NCBI RefSeq assembly: GCF_002982115.1
Contig: NZ_CP019980.1
Span: 2,426,001-2,490,000, forward strand
DNA: 64,000 nt
Direction of reading: 5' to 3'
DNA from: Lysinibacillus sphaericus
Lineage (GTDB): Bacteria; Bacillota; Bacilli; Bacillales_A; Planococcaceae
Below, one piece after another: positions 1-9,145 of this stretch. The position numbers were made by a program, and so were the translations under genes. Position 1 is the first letter of the stretch. Each line of letters starts with the position of its first letter. Under the pieces are notes generated by a model, which was given only the letters and a program-made list of their open reading frames with translations, was not told the DNA's origin and searched no databases.

Positions 1-280
1 CTGTAATAGCTGCGACAGGTTTAAAGCCAGGTGTAACAACAAATAAAGCACGACCTGCCACTGAAATAGCAGACATCACTGCTATGACTAAAATTTCGCG
101 TGGCTGTGGCTTTCTACGCTCAAATGAAAGGAAAAAGGGGACACACGCTAAAATCATAATGACAATCGATACAAAATAATATTTTCGATCAGCAAAAATT
201 GTAATACCAGCATATAAAGAAAGTGGAATGAAAACTAGAATGACAATAAATGAAATAATTAATCGAATGTTTTTTTGCAT
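1..280 (-). CDS. ECF transporter S component, partial (C-terminus outside window)
   Basis: This is the N-terminal 93 residues of a membrane protein on the minus strand; the rest lies beyond base 1. Translation from the ATG at 280 gives a Lys/Arg-poor start, hydrophobic helices at about residues 6-25 and 35-52, then REILVIAVMSAISVAGRALF and FKPVAAI. That pattern resembles ECF substrate-binding (S) subunits of the CbrT-like group. The start overlaps the 3' end of the fused ATPase gene by 22 bases, so the two are translationally coupled. Position as last visible gene of a cobalamin-riboswitch operon suggests the substrate is cobalamin or another corrinoid. That specificity is inferred from context, not from residues I can check. 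Confidence 0.72.
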   Translation of the reverse strand, partial: MQKNIRLIISFIVILVFIPLSLYAGITIFADRKYYFVSIVIMILACVPFFLSFERRKPQPREILVIAVMSAISVAGRALFVVTPGFKPVAAIT

Positions 281-1911
281 AGAGTAACGACATCCTCACA
301 TGTAATCGCATTGCTCAATATATCTCTTGATATTCGATGCGCAGCAGTTGTATAAAAATTATTTCCACTATAAAATGCTCGTGGTTCGTCCTCTGATACG
401 ATACTACCATCGAAAAACAGAGCGCATCTATCGCTGTATTGTGCAGAAAATTCTATATCGTGTGTCACCATAATGATTGTTGTCCCTTTAGTTTGTAAAT
501 CTTTTAATATTTCTGCGAGCTCTTCCTTTGAATGTGCATCAAGACCTTTTGTCGGCTCATCTAGTAGCAGTATTTTAGGTTCTATTAATAAAATTTTTGC
601 AAGCGCTAATTTTTGCTGCTCACCACCACTTAAATCATAAGGATGTCGATTTAATAAATGAGTTAAATTGAATAATTGAACAGTTTCTTGAATTTTTGCT
701 TCTGTTACTTTATGTAATTGAGCCATGTCATTTAACTCTAGAAGTACTGTTTTTTGTACAAATAATGATTTCGGATTCTGTGGTAATACAGTTAAAAATT
801 GTTGGTACAATTGTTTACTACTGTAGCTTTTCAGGGCTTTACTGAACAAAAATATTTTTCCATGATAAGGCTTTTGTAGCCCAGATAAAATAGCAAGAAC
901 GGTTGATTTTCCAGTGCCGTTTCCACCTATTATCGTTAAAAATTCCTGTCCCTTCACTTGCAAATTAAAATGATGGACAATATCCCTGCCTTTCTTTTCA
1001 TACCGAAAAGCAACATCCTTTGCCTCTAATACAACATCTGATTTATTTTGAGTTATTGTATGAGGTGTGTGTAAGGGAGAACAGTTATATTGTTGGTTAC
1101 TAAGCCAGCGTTGTCCCTCACGAATAGTAAGAGGAATAGGACCTATACCGTTTAGTAGGTGGAAAATCTTTGTAGCTGCCGGCAGTGCTGTAATCATAGC
1201 GTGATTTGCTGGTAAAGAGTTTAAAATTTCCTTAGGTGGGCCATCAAATAAAATACTGCCTTCATCCATAATAAGTACGCGATCAGCAAGAGGCAACACT
1301 TCTTCGAGACGATGCTCAATTAAAATTATCGTAATACCTAATTCTTTATTTAAACGATGCAATGTCTGTATAAACTCCAATGCAGCTATTGGATCTAATT
1401 GTGATGTTGGCTCATCTAACAGTAGCAATTTGGGCTGCATCACCATAATGGAGGCTAAATTTAATAATTGTTTTTGTCCGCCAGAAAGCTCGATTGTTTT
1501 TTGATGAAACCATTTTTCAATACCGAAGAAATTGGCCATTTCGGCTACCCTGCGGCGAATTGTTGGTGAATCTAGACCTAGGCTTTCTAGTCCAAAAGCA
1601 AGTTCATGCCATACTTTATCTGTAACAATTTGATTATCAGGATTTTGAAATACATAGCCAATGTCAGTAGCAGCTACTTCAGCATTTAGCTTCTCCAAGT
1701 CACAATCTTTGTAGAAAATATTACCCGTCACCGTGCCATGTGGGCGCAATTCTCGTTTGAAATGGCGAAGCAATGTACTTTTCCCACAACCAGATTGGCC
1801 TATTAACACGATAAACTCGCCTTGCTGAATAGTTAGATTAATATTTTTTAAAATAGGAATTGCTTCATTAGGATAAGTAAAGCTTACATTGTCGATTTTA
1901 ACGATCGCCAT
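259..1911 (-). CDS. Fused ECF transporter ATPase (EcfA-EcfA' in one chain)
   Basis: A 550-residue tandem ABC ATPase that powers an energy-coupling-factor transporter at the inner face of the membrane. The first half has Walker A GQSGCGKST (about residues 38-46), signature LSGGQKQ and Walker B LLLLDEPTSQLD. The second half, from about residue 290, has GGNGTGKST, LSGGEQQ and ILLLDEPTKGLD. Both catalytic sites look intact. Most ECF systems use two separate ATPase genes; here they are fused with a linker at about 235-290. ATG is preceded by GGGGGG at 7 bases. The start lies inside the 3' end of ecfT and the stop inside the S-component start, consistent with one operon serving one dedicated transporter. 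Confidence 0.93.
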   Translation of the reverse strand: MAIVKIDNVSFTYPNEAIPILKNINLTIQQGEFIVLIGQSGCGKSTLLRHFKRELRPHGTVTGNIFYKDCDLEKLNAEVAATDIGYVFQNPDNQIVTDKVWHELAFGLESLGLDSPTIRRRVAEMANFFGIEKWFHQKTIELSGGQKQLLNLASIMVMQPKLLLLDEPTSQLDPIAALEFIQTLHRLNKELGITIILIEHRLEEVLPLADRVLIMDEGSILFDGPPKEILNSLPANHAMITALPAATKIFHLLNGIGPIPLTIREGQRWLSNQQYNCSPLHTPHTITQNKSDVVLEAKDVAFRYEKKGRDIVHHFNLQVKGQEFLTIIGGNGTGKSTVLAILSGLQKPYHGKIFLFSKALKSYSSKQLYQQFLTVLPQNPKSLFVQKTVLLELNDMAQLHKVTEAKIQETVQLFNLTHLLNRHPYDLSGGEQQKLALAKILLIEPKILLLDEPTKGLDAHSKEELAEILKDLQTKGTTIIMVTHDIEFSAQYSDRCALFFDGSIVSEDEPRAFYSGNNFYTTAAHRISRDILSNAITCEDVVTLCKKTFD

Positions 1912-2765
1912 TTTAATGCCCCCCAGATTTCAAATACTAATGGAATAGAGAGTAGAATGACATAGCTAATATAAAACAGAATGCTTGCTATATCCCATTT
2001 AACTGCTCCGAAAGTTGGATAAAAATAATATGTGGTTGTACCAATAAAGCTTGCAACTAAATTGCTAAAAAAAAGCAATATAATCATTGCCAAAACAAAG
2101 CCGTCACGACGCTCGAAAATAAAAATAGAAAAGGCAGTCCGCTTTTTGACACCGTAACCACGAGCTTTCATAGAATCAGCCGTATCAATGGCGTTATCCA
2201 ATGCCCATGTAATCAAAATTGATAAAATTTGCACGGTACATTTAATACGGTGCCATAGTGAGCCAGTTGTAAAATCCATGCCAATTACTTTTTGCGCTTG
2301 TACAATTTGCGTTAACTGATGTCTAAAGCGCGGAACTAATCGCAATGAAATCGACAATGTTAATGATAAAGATGGCGATACTTTTCCAAACAGATAAATA
2401 AACTTATCAGATGTCATCATGACATTGTAGCAGCTGAACCATAGCATAATCGCTACAATCATTGTGGCGATTGCGATACCATACAAAATGGCCTCTACAG
2501 TAATGGCGTTACCATTTACATAAAGTAATACAAGTTGACCATTATGGCTAATCATTGGATTAATAATCGCCATTAAGAAAAACAAAGGTACATATAACTT
2601 CCAGTCCTTAAAGAAAAGTTGTCTGCGTAAAGCTATATTTAAGCTGATTGCTGAGAAAATTGTAATAGTTAAATAGATTGGATGCATAAAAATCATGGAT
2701 AAGCCGATAGTAGCTACAAAAAAAGAAAAAAGTACGATAGGGTGAAATGTTTCAAATGTCTTCAT
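1884..2765 (-). CDS. ecfT: ECF transporter transmembrane component EcfT (CbiQ family)
   Basis: A 293-residue integral membrane scaffold that couples the ATPases to the S component. There are about five to six hydrophobic helices, a conserved cytoplasmic stretch around SLRLVPRF, and the coupling-helix motif ADSMKARGYG near residue 198. That is the Ala-Arg-Gly signature by which EcfT contacts the ATPases. The ATG overlaps the stop codon of the upstream lipoprotein gene (TAATG), and the 3' end overlaps the ATPase start by 28 bases. The dedicated T component and its position mark this as a group I-like ECF transporter with its own module, rather than use of a shared housekeeping ecfAA'T. Substrate is inferred from the riboswitch. 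Confidence 0.92.
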   Translation of the reverse strand: MKTFETFHPIVLFSFFVATIGLSMIFMHPIYLTITIFSAISLNIALRRQLFFKDWKLYVPLFFLMAIINPMISHNGQLVLLYVNGNAITVEAILYGIAIATMIVAIMLWFSCYNVMMTSDKFIYLFGKVSPSLSLTLSISLRLVPRFRHQLTQIVQAQKVIGMDFTTGSLWHRIKCTVQILSILITWALDNAIDTADSMKARGYGVKKRTAFSIFIFERRDGFVLAMIILLFFSNLVASFIGTTTYYFYPTFGAVKWDIASILFYISYVILLSIPLVFEIWGALKWRSLKSTM

Positions 2766-3622
2766 TAGTTACCATCCCAATGATGTCCTAGGTCGCGACC
2801 TAAATCGACCGTGTAGTTCCATTCAATGACATCGCCATCTTTTAATACGTATTGATTGCAACCATAATTTGGATAAACACCATTTACTTTGTACATCCAG
2901 CCACTTAATTCACCAGCACTAAATTCATATAAATGATTAATACCTTCTACATAGACACTGTTATAAATATTTTCGTTTGCTCCTTGATATTCCATTTGAA
3001 TTTTATGCTCCTTCGTTGCGCGCTGTAATACATCCCAAACAGTATCCTTCTCTGATAGTAGCTCGTATGTTGTTGTCTTTAAAATGATGCCGTTCTTGGG
3101 CACATATCTCTCACTTTGTAGGGAAGAGTCTAACTTTTCCCAATGCTTTAGTAATGTATCAACACGGATTGAAATTTTTACAGTGCGTTTTTTAGGTTCT
3201 GCATTTTTTTGCTTATCTGTAGATGAGTTAATTGTTTTTGTTTGTTGTTTATTATCAGCTTGTTTAGTAGTAGACAAATCAGTTATTGTACTTGGTAATT
3301 TGGTGTCTTCTTGCTTTTTGTCCGCTTCATGTTTTGGTTGTTGTTTTCCATCTATCGTTTTTTGCTGGGAATTTTTATCTATTTCCTCCAGTGGGGCCTT
3401 GTCACCTATCTCAGACTCCTTCACTTCCTGCTTTTCCTCAGCAGTGTCATTTTCTACTGAGGGAGTTTGTTCTTCCGCTTCAAGTTGTTCAGAGGGAGGG
3501 AGGGAGTCAGCGCTTCGGTCCTGATCTTCCATTTGCTCGAATTGCTCAACTGTTTGAATATTGCACGCAGTTAAAAATAGAGCTAACAACGATACGAGTA
3601 AGCAGTGTAAAATTTTATTCAT
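2765..3622 (-). CDS. Lipoprotein with C-terminal transcobalamin-like DUF4430 domain
   Basis: A 285-residue predicted lipoprotein. The signal peptide ends in lipobox LTAC, so Cys anchors it to the outer face of the membrane. A long low-complexity Lys/Gln/Glu/Asp linker (about residues 30-145) holds the C-terminal domain away from the membrane. That domain (about 150-285) carries the DUF4430 signature SGWMYKVNGVYPNYG and a VIEWNYT strand. DUF4430 is related to the C-terminal beta domain of animal transcobalamin. I chose the ATG one base after the upstream stop codon; an in-frame TTG at 3637 has its purine-rich site directly abutting it. Placed next to EcfT, it probably hands corrinoid to the S component; this is inference. 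Confidence 0.85.
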   Translation of the reverse strand: MNKILHCLLVSLLALFLTACNIQTVEQFEQMEDQDRSADSLPPSEQLEAEEQTPSVENDTAEEKQEVKESEIGDKAPLEEIDKNSQQKTIDGKQQPKHEADKKQEDTKLPSTITDLSTTKQADNKQQTKTINSSTDKQKNAEPKKRTVKISIRVDTLLKHWEKLDSSLQSERYVPKNGIILKTTTYELLSEKDTVWDVLQRATKEHKIQMEYQGANENIYNSVYVEGINHLYEFSAGELSGWMYKVNGVYPNYGCNQYVLKDGDVIEWNYTVDLGRDLGHHWDGN

Positions 3623-3623
3623 A

Positions 3624-5159
3624 TTATTCTTCAACAACCTTTAAGAAATTAATATACATTTTAGCTGCATGTGCACGAGTAATAAAATTAGTAGGATTAA
3701 ACGAGCCATTTGCGCCCTGTGCTATGTCAAAATCATACAAGAAAGTAATTGCCTGCTGAGATTCCTTTGATAGCTCCGCAATATCATTTAATGGTGCAAT
3801 GTTTGTTGGTATATAAGGTCTGCCTGTTTTATATGTATAGGCATTTGCTAGCATAACCGCTAATTCCTTACGTAAAATAGGGGAGGAAGGTGCAAACTTC
3901 TCCGACTTTACTAATAAATTTGCCTCGTAAGCAGCAGCAATCTCCTGTTTTGTTTCATCATTATAGGAGCTAATGTCTGTAAAAGGTGCATTTTTGGAAC
4001 TTGTTAAATGAAGAGCGCGAACTAAAATTGATACAGCCTGAATACGAGATAAATTGTTATTTGGCCTAAATGTATTATCGTCATAGCCTTTTAATAATCC
4101 TTTAGCTACTGCAGCTTCGATATCAGACTTTGCCCAATGAAATTCAATATCCTTAAAGCTCACTTTAGTAGGGGGAGCTTTAGGATGATTTGACTGAACC
4201 TGTGTTGATGGTTTATTTGTTATTTTATCAGACGTATCATATAACTTTGTTTTGCTCTCAATCAGTCGGTTATATGCTGCTAATGTATAAGACGCCTGCT
4301 CTGTTGCCATACCATTCGATACGGATTCTGTTAATACATGCTTGAAGCCGCCATCTTTTACATTATAGAAGGTGAAAAAGCTCGTAAATAACTTATGAAA
4401 GCGCTGATCTTTGTTGGCATCAATATTTAAACTAGCAAGTGCTGTAATAACTTGTGCTACACTTTCTAAGTTTGTTGTTCCCCAGCTTTGGTAACTACCA
4501 TTAGCTCCTTGTAAGTTATTTAATGTATCAAGTGCTTTATTAATAGATGCCTTAACATCCTCTCTATCCCTATAAGTTGAAAGAGCTTGAATAGCCATTG
4601 CTGTCATATCTGGATCAGCTTTCACTCCTGATAAATTCCATCCACCATCAGGCAATTGCTTTGATAGTATATGTTGAATAAGTTTTTCGCGTGTAGTTGT
4701 TGCTTTTTTAGGAAGCTCGAAGCCCCATGTGTCTAAAGCGATTAAGGCAAAAAAAGCACCATTTGTGCCTTGCCATACTACTTTGTCAAAGTCACTTAAT
4801 TTTTCTACTAAATTAAAGCCGCCTACATTTGTAGGGTCTTTACCGATAGCAGTGAGTGCAATAATTAAACGAGAATAATCAGTATACTTACGATTGTGTA
4901 AATTACCCTTTACGGATTGTACATGCTTCGTGACATTTTCATAATATTTATCATAATAGCCTTTCGGAACATTATATTCACCACGTGTAAGTGCCATAAT
5001 AATCCACTCATCACCAAAAGAAGGGTTTGGTGCTTTATTTACTAAAAACTGACCTGTTGTATCATAAGCATCTACTGTTGATACTTGCTGTGCAGAGACT
5101 GGAACCACAATTAACAACAAAGCAAGTACCATTATAAACATCGATAATTTTTGTTTCAT
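3624..5159 (-). CDS. Secreted alpha/alpha-toroid protein with three SLH domains
   Basis: A 511-residue exported protein. A signal peptide (about 1-25, ending VSAQQ) is followed by a prenyltransferase/squalene-cyclase-like repeat region (about 30-310) with repeated helices such as TAIGKDPTNVGG, LIALDTWGFELP and QLPDGGWNL. Three SLH repeats then run from about 335 to 511 (FKDIEFHWAKSDIEAAV, and FTDI and LNDI units) and should bind secondary cell-wall polymer. Enzyme-type DXDD acid motifs are not evident, so a binding rather than cyclase role is likely, like the alpha domain of intrinsic factor. ATG at 5159 has GGAGG 11 bases upstream; the in-frame ATG at 5177 lies upstream of that site. Lacks its own DUF4430, which neighbours supply. 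Confidence 0.85.
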   Translation of the reverse strand: MKQKLSMFIMVLALLLIVVPVSAQQVSTVDAYDTTGQFLVNKAPNPSFGDEWIIMALTRGEYNVPKGYYDKYYENVTKHVQSVKGNLHNRKYTDYSRLIIALTAIGKDPTNVGGFNLVEKLSDFDKVVWQGTNGAFFALIALDTWGFELPKKATTTREKLIQHILSKQLPDGGWNLSGVKADPDMTAMAIQALSTYRDREDVKASINKALDTLNNLQGANGSYQSWGTTNLESVAQVITALASLNIDANKDQRFHKLFTSFFTFYNVKDGGFKHVLTESVSNGMATEQASYTLAAYNRLIESKTKLYDTSDKITNKPSTQVQSNHPKAPPTKVSFKDIEFHWAKSDIEAAVAKGLLKGYDDNTFRPNNNLSRIQAVSILVRALHLTSSKNAPFTDISSYNDETKQEIAAAYEANLLVKSEKFAPSSPILRKELAVMLANAYTYKTGRPYIPTNIAPLNDIAELSKESQQAITFLYDFDIAQGANGSFNPTNFITRAHAAKMYINFLKVVEE

Positions 5160-5190
5160 TTGAAAAACAACCTCCATTCTATAAAAGATA

Positions 5191-5221
5191 CTAACCCAAA
5201 TGCTGTGATCACTTGGGTTAG
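5191..5221 (-). other. Intercistronic hairpin between two SLH-protein genes
   Basis: A perfect 9-bp inverted repeat (CTAACCCAA / TTGGGTTAG) with a 13-base loop sits in the 71-base gap between the two SLH-protein genes. No strong T-run follows on the minus strand, so mRNA stabilisation or weak attenuation is more likely than full termination. Confidence 0.45.
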
Positions 5222-5230
5222 TAAGGAAAA

Positions 5231-8200
5231 TTACATGATGCCTGCGATATTTAACGTACGTTTTAAAATTTTTGCTGTTTGTCCACGTGTTAAAGAAGCA
5301 CGTGGATCAAATGAACCATCCGGCTTACCTGTCATAATATCCAGGCTATTTAATAGCTCGATATAAGGCAAGTATTCAGCGCTAATATTGCTAGCGTCTG
5401 TGAAATTAACCTCTCCTGTGGCTTTCACATCAGCATTTAAATATTCTAAAATGCGTGCCATAAATGCCGCTGCTTGTTGGCGTGTAATCGGAGCTTCAGG
5501 ATTAAATGTTGAAGAAGTTGTGCCTTTTGTAATACCTGCCTCGAACAGAGCTTGAATATCTGTTGCATACCATTTGCCTTCTGTATCGTTAAATGGATTT
5601 TCACCTTTTGCCTGTAAACCAAGTGCACGGCTGATTAATACTGAAAATTGCGCACGAGTAATTGGTTTATATGGCTCAAACGTCTCTGGTGTAGTTCCTT
5701 TGATTACAAGACGGCTCGCTAAAAATTCAATTTCTTCTTTATTAGCTAAATGGGCAATATCGTTAAATGTTACTGTACTTTCTGTTACAACGAATGTACC
5801 ACTAGATTTTGTGAATAGAACAATTTCACCGTTCACAATTCTATGTGGAACAGGCTTGTATTCACTACCATCAAGCTGTAAAACGACCATATTCGGTTTT
5901 AACTCGTTGGCAAGTAGCGTAACTTTTAAATATTCTTTATCTATAGTAATTGACTTTGTTTTACCATTAGTAGCCTCAATACCGAATTTGACAGTGAATT
6001 GTTTATTTTTAGCTTCTTTCGTTACCGAGGCAATTATTTGCTCACTTTCTGTAAGCTTAATTCTAGTAAATATAGAAGTTGGAATTTCTATTTTGAAATT
6101 ATTTTTGCTTTGAATAACAAACTTTTGTACATTCTTTTCAAGATATTCTTTAATATGTTTGGATGTAATAATTGCTTTGTTACTACCATCTTCAATAGTA
6201 ATTTCAGCAACTGGATTATCTACATTTCCTCTGTTTCCTTTGTTTTCTTCATTTCCTTTATTCCCTTTATTCATTTCTTCAGCGCATTGTGCTTCTACGC
6301 CTGTACAATTATTTTCTGTCTCTTTGCAATTTTCTGTATTTTTACCCTTGCATTTTTCTTTGTTTTCTTCAGCTGGAGGGCCACTTTTTTCGCTTCCATC
6401 TTCTACATATCCACCGACATCTTTACCTAAATCGGTCGTATAAAGCCATTCAACTGAATCACCAGGTGATAGTGTGTAAAGTGCCGCAGAATAAGAAGGG
6501 TATTGACCATTTACACGATACATCCAACCACTTAAAGGACCTCGGTCAAATTCATAAACACCCGCAATTCCGTCAATATATGTTCCATATTCTGTTTGAC
6601 GATAGCTTAAGGCAACACTGTTTTCCGATGTTACTCGTTTTAAAACGTCAAAAGCAGTTTCACCAGCAAATAATTTAGTTGATGTTGATTTTAATGGCAC
6701 TTCAGAAGACGAAATTCGAATTGAGAATGTCGTATAACCAATTTCTTCATTATCAGAAGGTTGTCCATCAGGGTTAGAAGGTTGATTTCCTTTATCATCT
6801 GGGTTGGAAGGTTCTTCTCCATCGCTTCCATTGTCAATATCTCCTGGATTATTTCCAGTATTATCTGACTTTGTATCTGACATATCGTAAAGAGCAGTTT
6901 GATTATTTAATAAACGGTTGTATGCTGCTAATGTATAGCCAACCTGAACCGTTGCCATGCCATTTGCTTTGTTTTCGATTAATACATGTTTAAAGCCACC
7001 ATCTTCTGAGCTATATGTCATGATATTAGAAATGACTTTATTAAAACGATTATCGTTGTTAGCATTTATCCCTAAGCTTGCTAGAGCAGTCACAACCTGT
7101 GCTGCACTTTCAGCATTTTCAAAGTTATCTGACTTATATCCGCCATTAGGTAATTGAATAGCTGCTAATGTATCAATTGCACGATTAACGGCTGTTTTTA
7201 CTTCTGCATTACTTTGATAGTATGGAGCGAGTGATTGAATGACCATTGCAGTGATATCAGGGTCAGCTTCAGTACCAGCATAGGCAAAACCTCCATCGTT
7301 TAATTGCCTTTGTAAAATATATTTAATTAATTTTTCACGTGTTGTTGTAGCTGTTTTAGGTAATTCAAAGTCCCATGTATCGAGTGCAATTAAAGTGAAG
7401 ACCGCAGAGTTGATGCCTTGACGTGTTACAAAATTAAAATCTGTTAATTTTTCAACTAAATTATAGCCTGCGACATTTGTAGGATCTTTCCCGATAGCTG
7501 TAAGAGCTATTATTACCCGAGAGTAATCTGTTGCTTGAGAGGCGATTACGCCACTGTTTGATTTTACATGATTCTCTATATTTTTATAATATTTACTATA
7601 ATAACTATTTGATAAATTGACATAACCACCACGTGCAAGTGTTAAAATAGTCCACTCTGATTGATAGACAGGCTGCGGTGAGCTTGATACTAAATATTGA
7701 CCAACAGAGTTGTAGGCTTTAATCGTTGTTGGCTTCAATTCTACTAATCGCTTTTGTAAAGCCTCTAGCTTATTATAATTTGATACAGATTGTTTTTCTT
7801 GAGCTGACAAATTATCATAGGCTTGTTGTGTTGCATTAACTTTCAAATGATCCGCCCATGTAATCGAATCTATAGGGGGGAGCACGTTAATTTTAAATAT
7901 CACATCTTGAATCCGAGGGGCTGTTGTGAAAATGTTTTCTTTATCTACAAGCTCTTGATAATTATTTATTTTAGTTTTTTGATTTTTATCTAAGGCATTG
8001 TATGTTGTCCGAGCTTCTTCTAATTGTTTTTTTGTTGCCTCATCAGCAATCTGAATTGTTTCAGGAAGAGAGTCAATTAAATATAAAACATATTCAATTT
8101 CTTTATCTACAAGATTTTGGTAATTTATTACATTTACTTTTTGCTGTGCTGGTATTCCTTTGTATATTTTACGAGTAGTATTGAATAGTGAACCTAACTT

Positions 8201-9037
8201 TTCATTGCTTATTTCTAATGACGAAATAGTAGAAATTAAAAGTCCGACGTATTTCAGTTCCTTCTCTATTAAGATAGCCTCTATTTGCACTAGTTTCTTT
8301 TTTTCATTTAGTAGTAAAGTGTTCCATTTCGTACGAGCATTTATTAATTGTTGAGCAATTGTTTCATCTAATGTATCAAATGAAGGAATAGAATTAATGA
8401 AGGCTTCTACCAGTTGGCCTTCTTTTTCACCAAGTTTGTTATTGTAATTACTTATTAATGCTTTTTTCTTTTGATCTAGTGTTAATGCACTATATGTTTT
8501 ACGAGCTGCTGTTAATTGTAGTTCTGCTACCTCATCAGCAACTATAATTTCTGGGAGGTTATTCACCAAATTTATAAAGTTTTGTTCTTCAGGTGTAATA
8601 ACATATATATTAACTGCCTTAGATACTTCACCAACTTTTACGTAAATCTGAGCATCCCCAATTGAAATCGCTGTAACTAATCCTTGATTGTCAACTGTTG
8701 TAATTGTAGGAGCACTCGATGACCATTCAATTAGGGTACTATCTTCTGTTGTTGAGCTAGCTACAGCAAGTTGCGATGTTTCTCCAATTGTTAAAAATAA
8801 AGGTTCTGTCGTATTTAATTGAATATCACTAATTGTATTCGGCGCATTCTCTATTAATGGCGTCATAGTTAATTGTTCATTTGGATTGTCTAATTCTGTG
8901 TTATTTATGTCTGAAGTGTTTTGCTCGTATGTTTCTCCTTCAAGATGCTGTGCTTTGCCAGTGGCAGCAGGGGATAATAGCGAAAATATTAAAATAAAGA
9001 TAATGACTAAATGTATTTGCTTTTTAAAAATATCCAT
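5231..9037 (-). CDS. Giant SLH-anchored protein: Ig-like, helical repeats, toroid, DUF4430 (transcobalamin-like)
   Basis: A 1268-residue surface protein. In order (numbering from a GTG four codons upstream): signal peptide to about 33; a bacterial Ig-like (Big_2) domain about 76-150; five helical repeats of about 65 residues at 155-440 (units like INSIP...ARTTYNALDKNQK...NYQELVDKE); an alpha/alpha-toroid 441-720 matching the neighbouring toroid protein; an Asn/Pro/Asp linker; DUF4430 at about 770-880 (SGWMYRVNGQYPSYS, VEWLYTTDLGKDVG); an Asn/Lys/Glu-rich linker with five cysteines; an unassigned beta-rich segment 950-1090; three SLH repeats 1093-1272. Toroid followed by DUF4430 is the intrinsic factor/transcobalamin order. 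ATG at 9037 chosen because AAGGAAGTGAG precedes it; the GTG at 9049 abuts that site. Probable cell-wall corrinoid receptor; binding is inferred. Confidence 0.87.
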   Translation of the reverse strand: MDIFKKQIHLVIIFILIFSLLSPAATGKAQHLEGETYEQNTSDINNTELDNPNEQLTMTPLIENAPNTISDIQLNTTEPLFLTIGETSQLAVASSTTEDSTLIEWSSSAPTITTVDNQGLVTAISIGDAQIYVKVGEVSKAVNIYVITPEEQNFINLVNNLPEIIVADEVAELQLTAARKTYSALTLDQKKKALISNYNNKLGEKEGQLVEAFINSIPSFDTLDETIAQQLINARTKWNTLLLNEKKKLVQIEAILIEKELKYVGLLISTISSLEISNEKLGSLFNTTRKIYKGIPAQQKVNVINYQNLVDKEIEYVLYLIDSLPETIQIADEATKKQLEEARTTYNALDKNQKTKINNYQELVDKENIFTTAPRIQDVIFKINVLPPIDSITWADHLKVNATQQAYDNLSAQEKQSVSNYNKLEALQKRLVELKPTTIKAYNSVGQYLVSSSPQPVYQSEWTILTLARGGYVNLSNSYYSKYYKNIENHVKSNSGVIASQATDYSRVIIALTAIGKDPTNVAGYNLVEKLTDFNFVTRQGINSAVFTLIALDTWDFELPKTATTTREKLIKYILQRQLNDGGFAYAGTEADPDITAMVIQSLAPYYQSNAEVKTAVNRAIDTLAAIQLPNGGYKSDNFENAESAAQVVTALASLGINANNDNRFNKVISNIMTYSSEDGGFKHVLIENKANGMATVQVGYTLAAYNRLLNNQTALYDMSDTKSDNTGNNPGDIDNGSDGEEPSNPDDKGNQPSNPDGQPSDNEEIGYTTFSIRISSSEVPLKSTSTKLFAGETAFDVLKRVTSENSVALSYRQTEYGTYIDGIAGVYEFDRGPLSGWMYRVNGQYPSYSAALYTLSPGDSVEWLYTTDLGKDVGGYVEDGSEKSGPPAEENKEKCKGKNTENCKETENNCTGVEAQCAEEMNKGNKGNEENKGNRGNVDNPVAEITIEDGSNKAIITSKHIKEYLEKNVQKFVIQSKNNFKIEIPTSIFTRIKLTESEQIIASVTKEAKNKQFTVKFGIEATNGKTKSITIDKEYLKVTLLANELKPNMVVLQLDGSEYKPVPHRIVNGEIVLFTKSSGTFVVTESTVTFNDIAHLANKEEIEFLASRLVIKGTTPETFEPYKPITRAQFSVLISRALGLQAKGENPFNDTEGKWYATDIQALFEAGITKGTTSSTFNPEAPITRQQAAAFMARILEYLNADVKATGEVNFTDASNISAEYLPYIELLNSLDIMTGKPDGSFDPRASLTRGQTAKILKRTLNIAGIM

Positions 9038-9089
9038 TTGAAAACTCACTTCCTTTAGAGATGTTGCTAGTAATATCTAAAAAAACAAT

Positions 9090-9138
9090 AGTACTGAAAA
9101 AGTGCATTTCTTTAAAATGGATTCACTTTTTCAGTACT
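9090..9138 (-). terminator. Internal hairpin/attenuator after the first operon gene
   Basis: A perfect 15-bp inverted repeat (9090-9104 with 9124-9138) lies between the first and second genes of the unit. On the minus strand the right arm is followed by ATTGTTTTTTT. It probably works as a partial terminator, so the small secreted DUF4430 protein would be made in excess over the downstream genes. Confidence 0.65.
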
Positions 9139-9145
9139 TAATTAC

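Noticed and set aside
3084-3759. Long plus-strand open frames opposite the DUF4430 lipoprotein gene
   Set aside because: They mirror the low-complexity Lys/Gln/Glu linker of the minus-strand gene, lack ribosome sites and read as Ser/Cys/Phe-rich sequence without family features.
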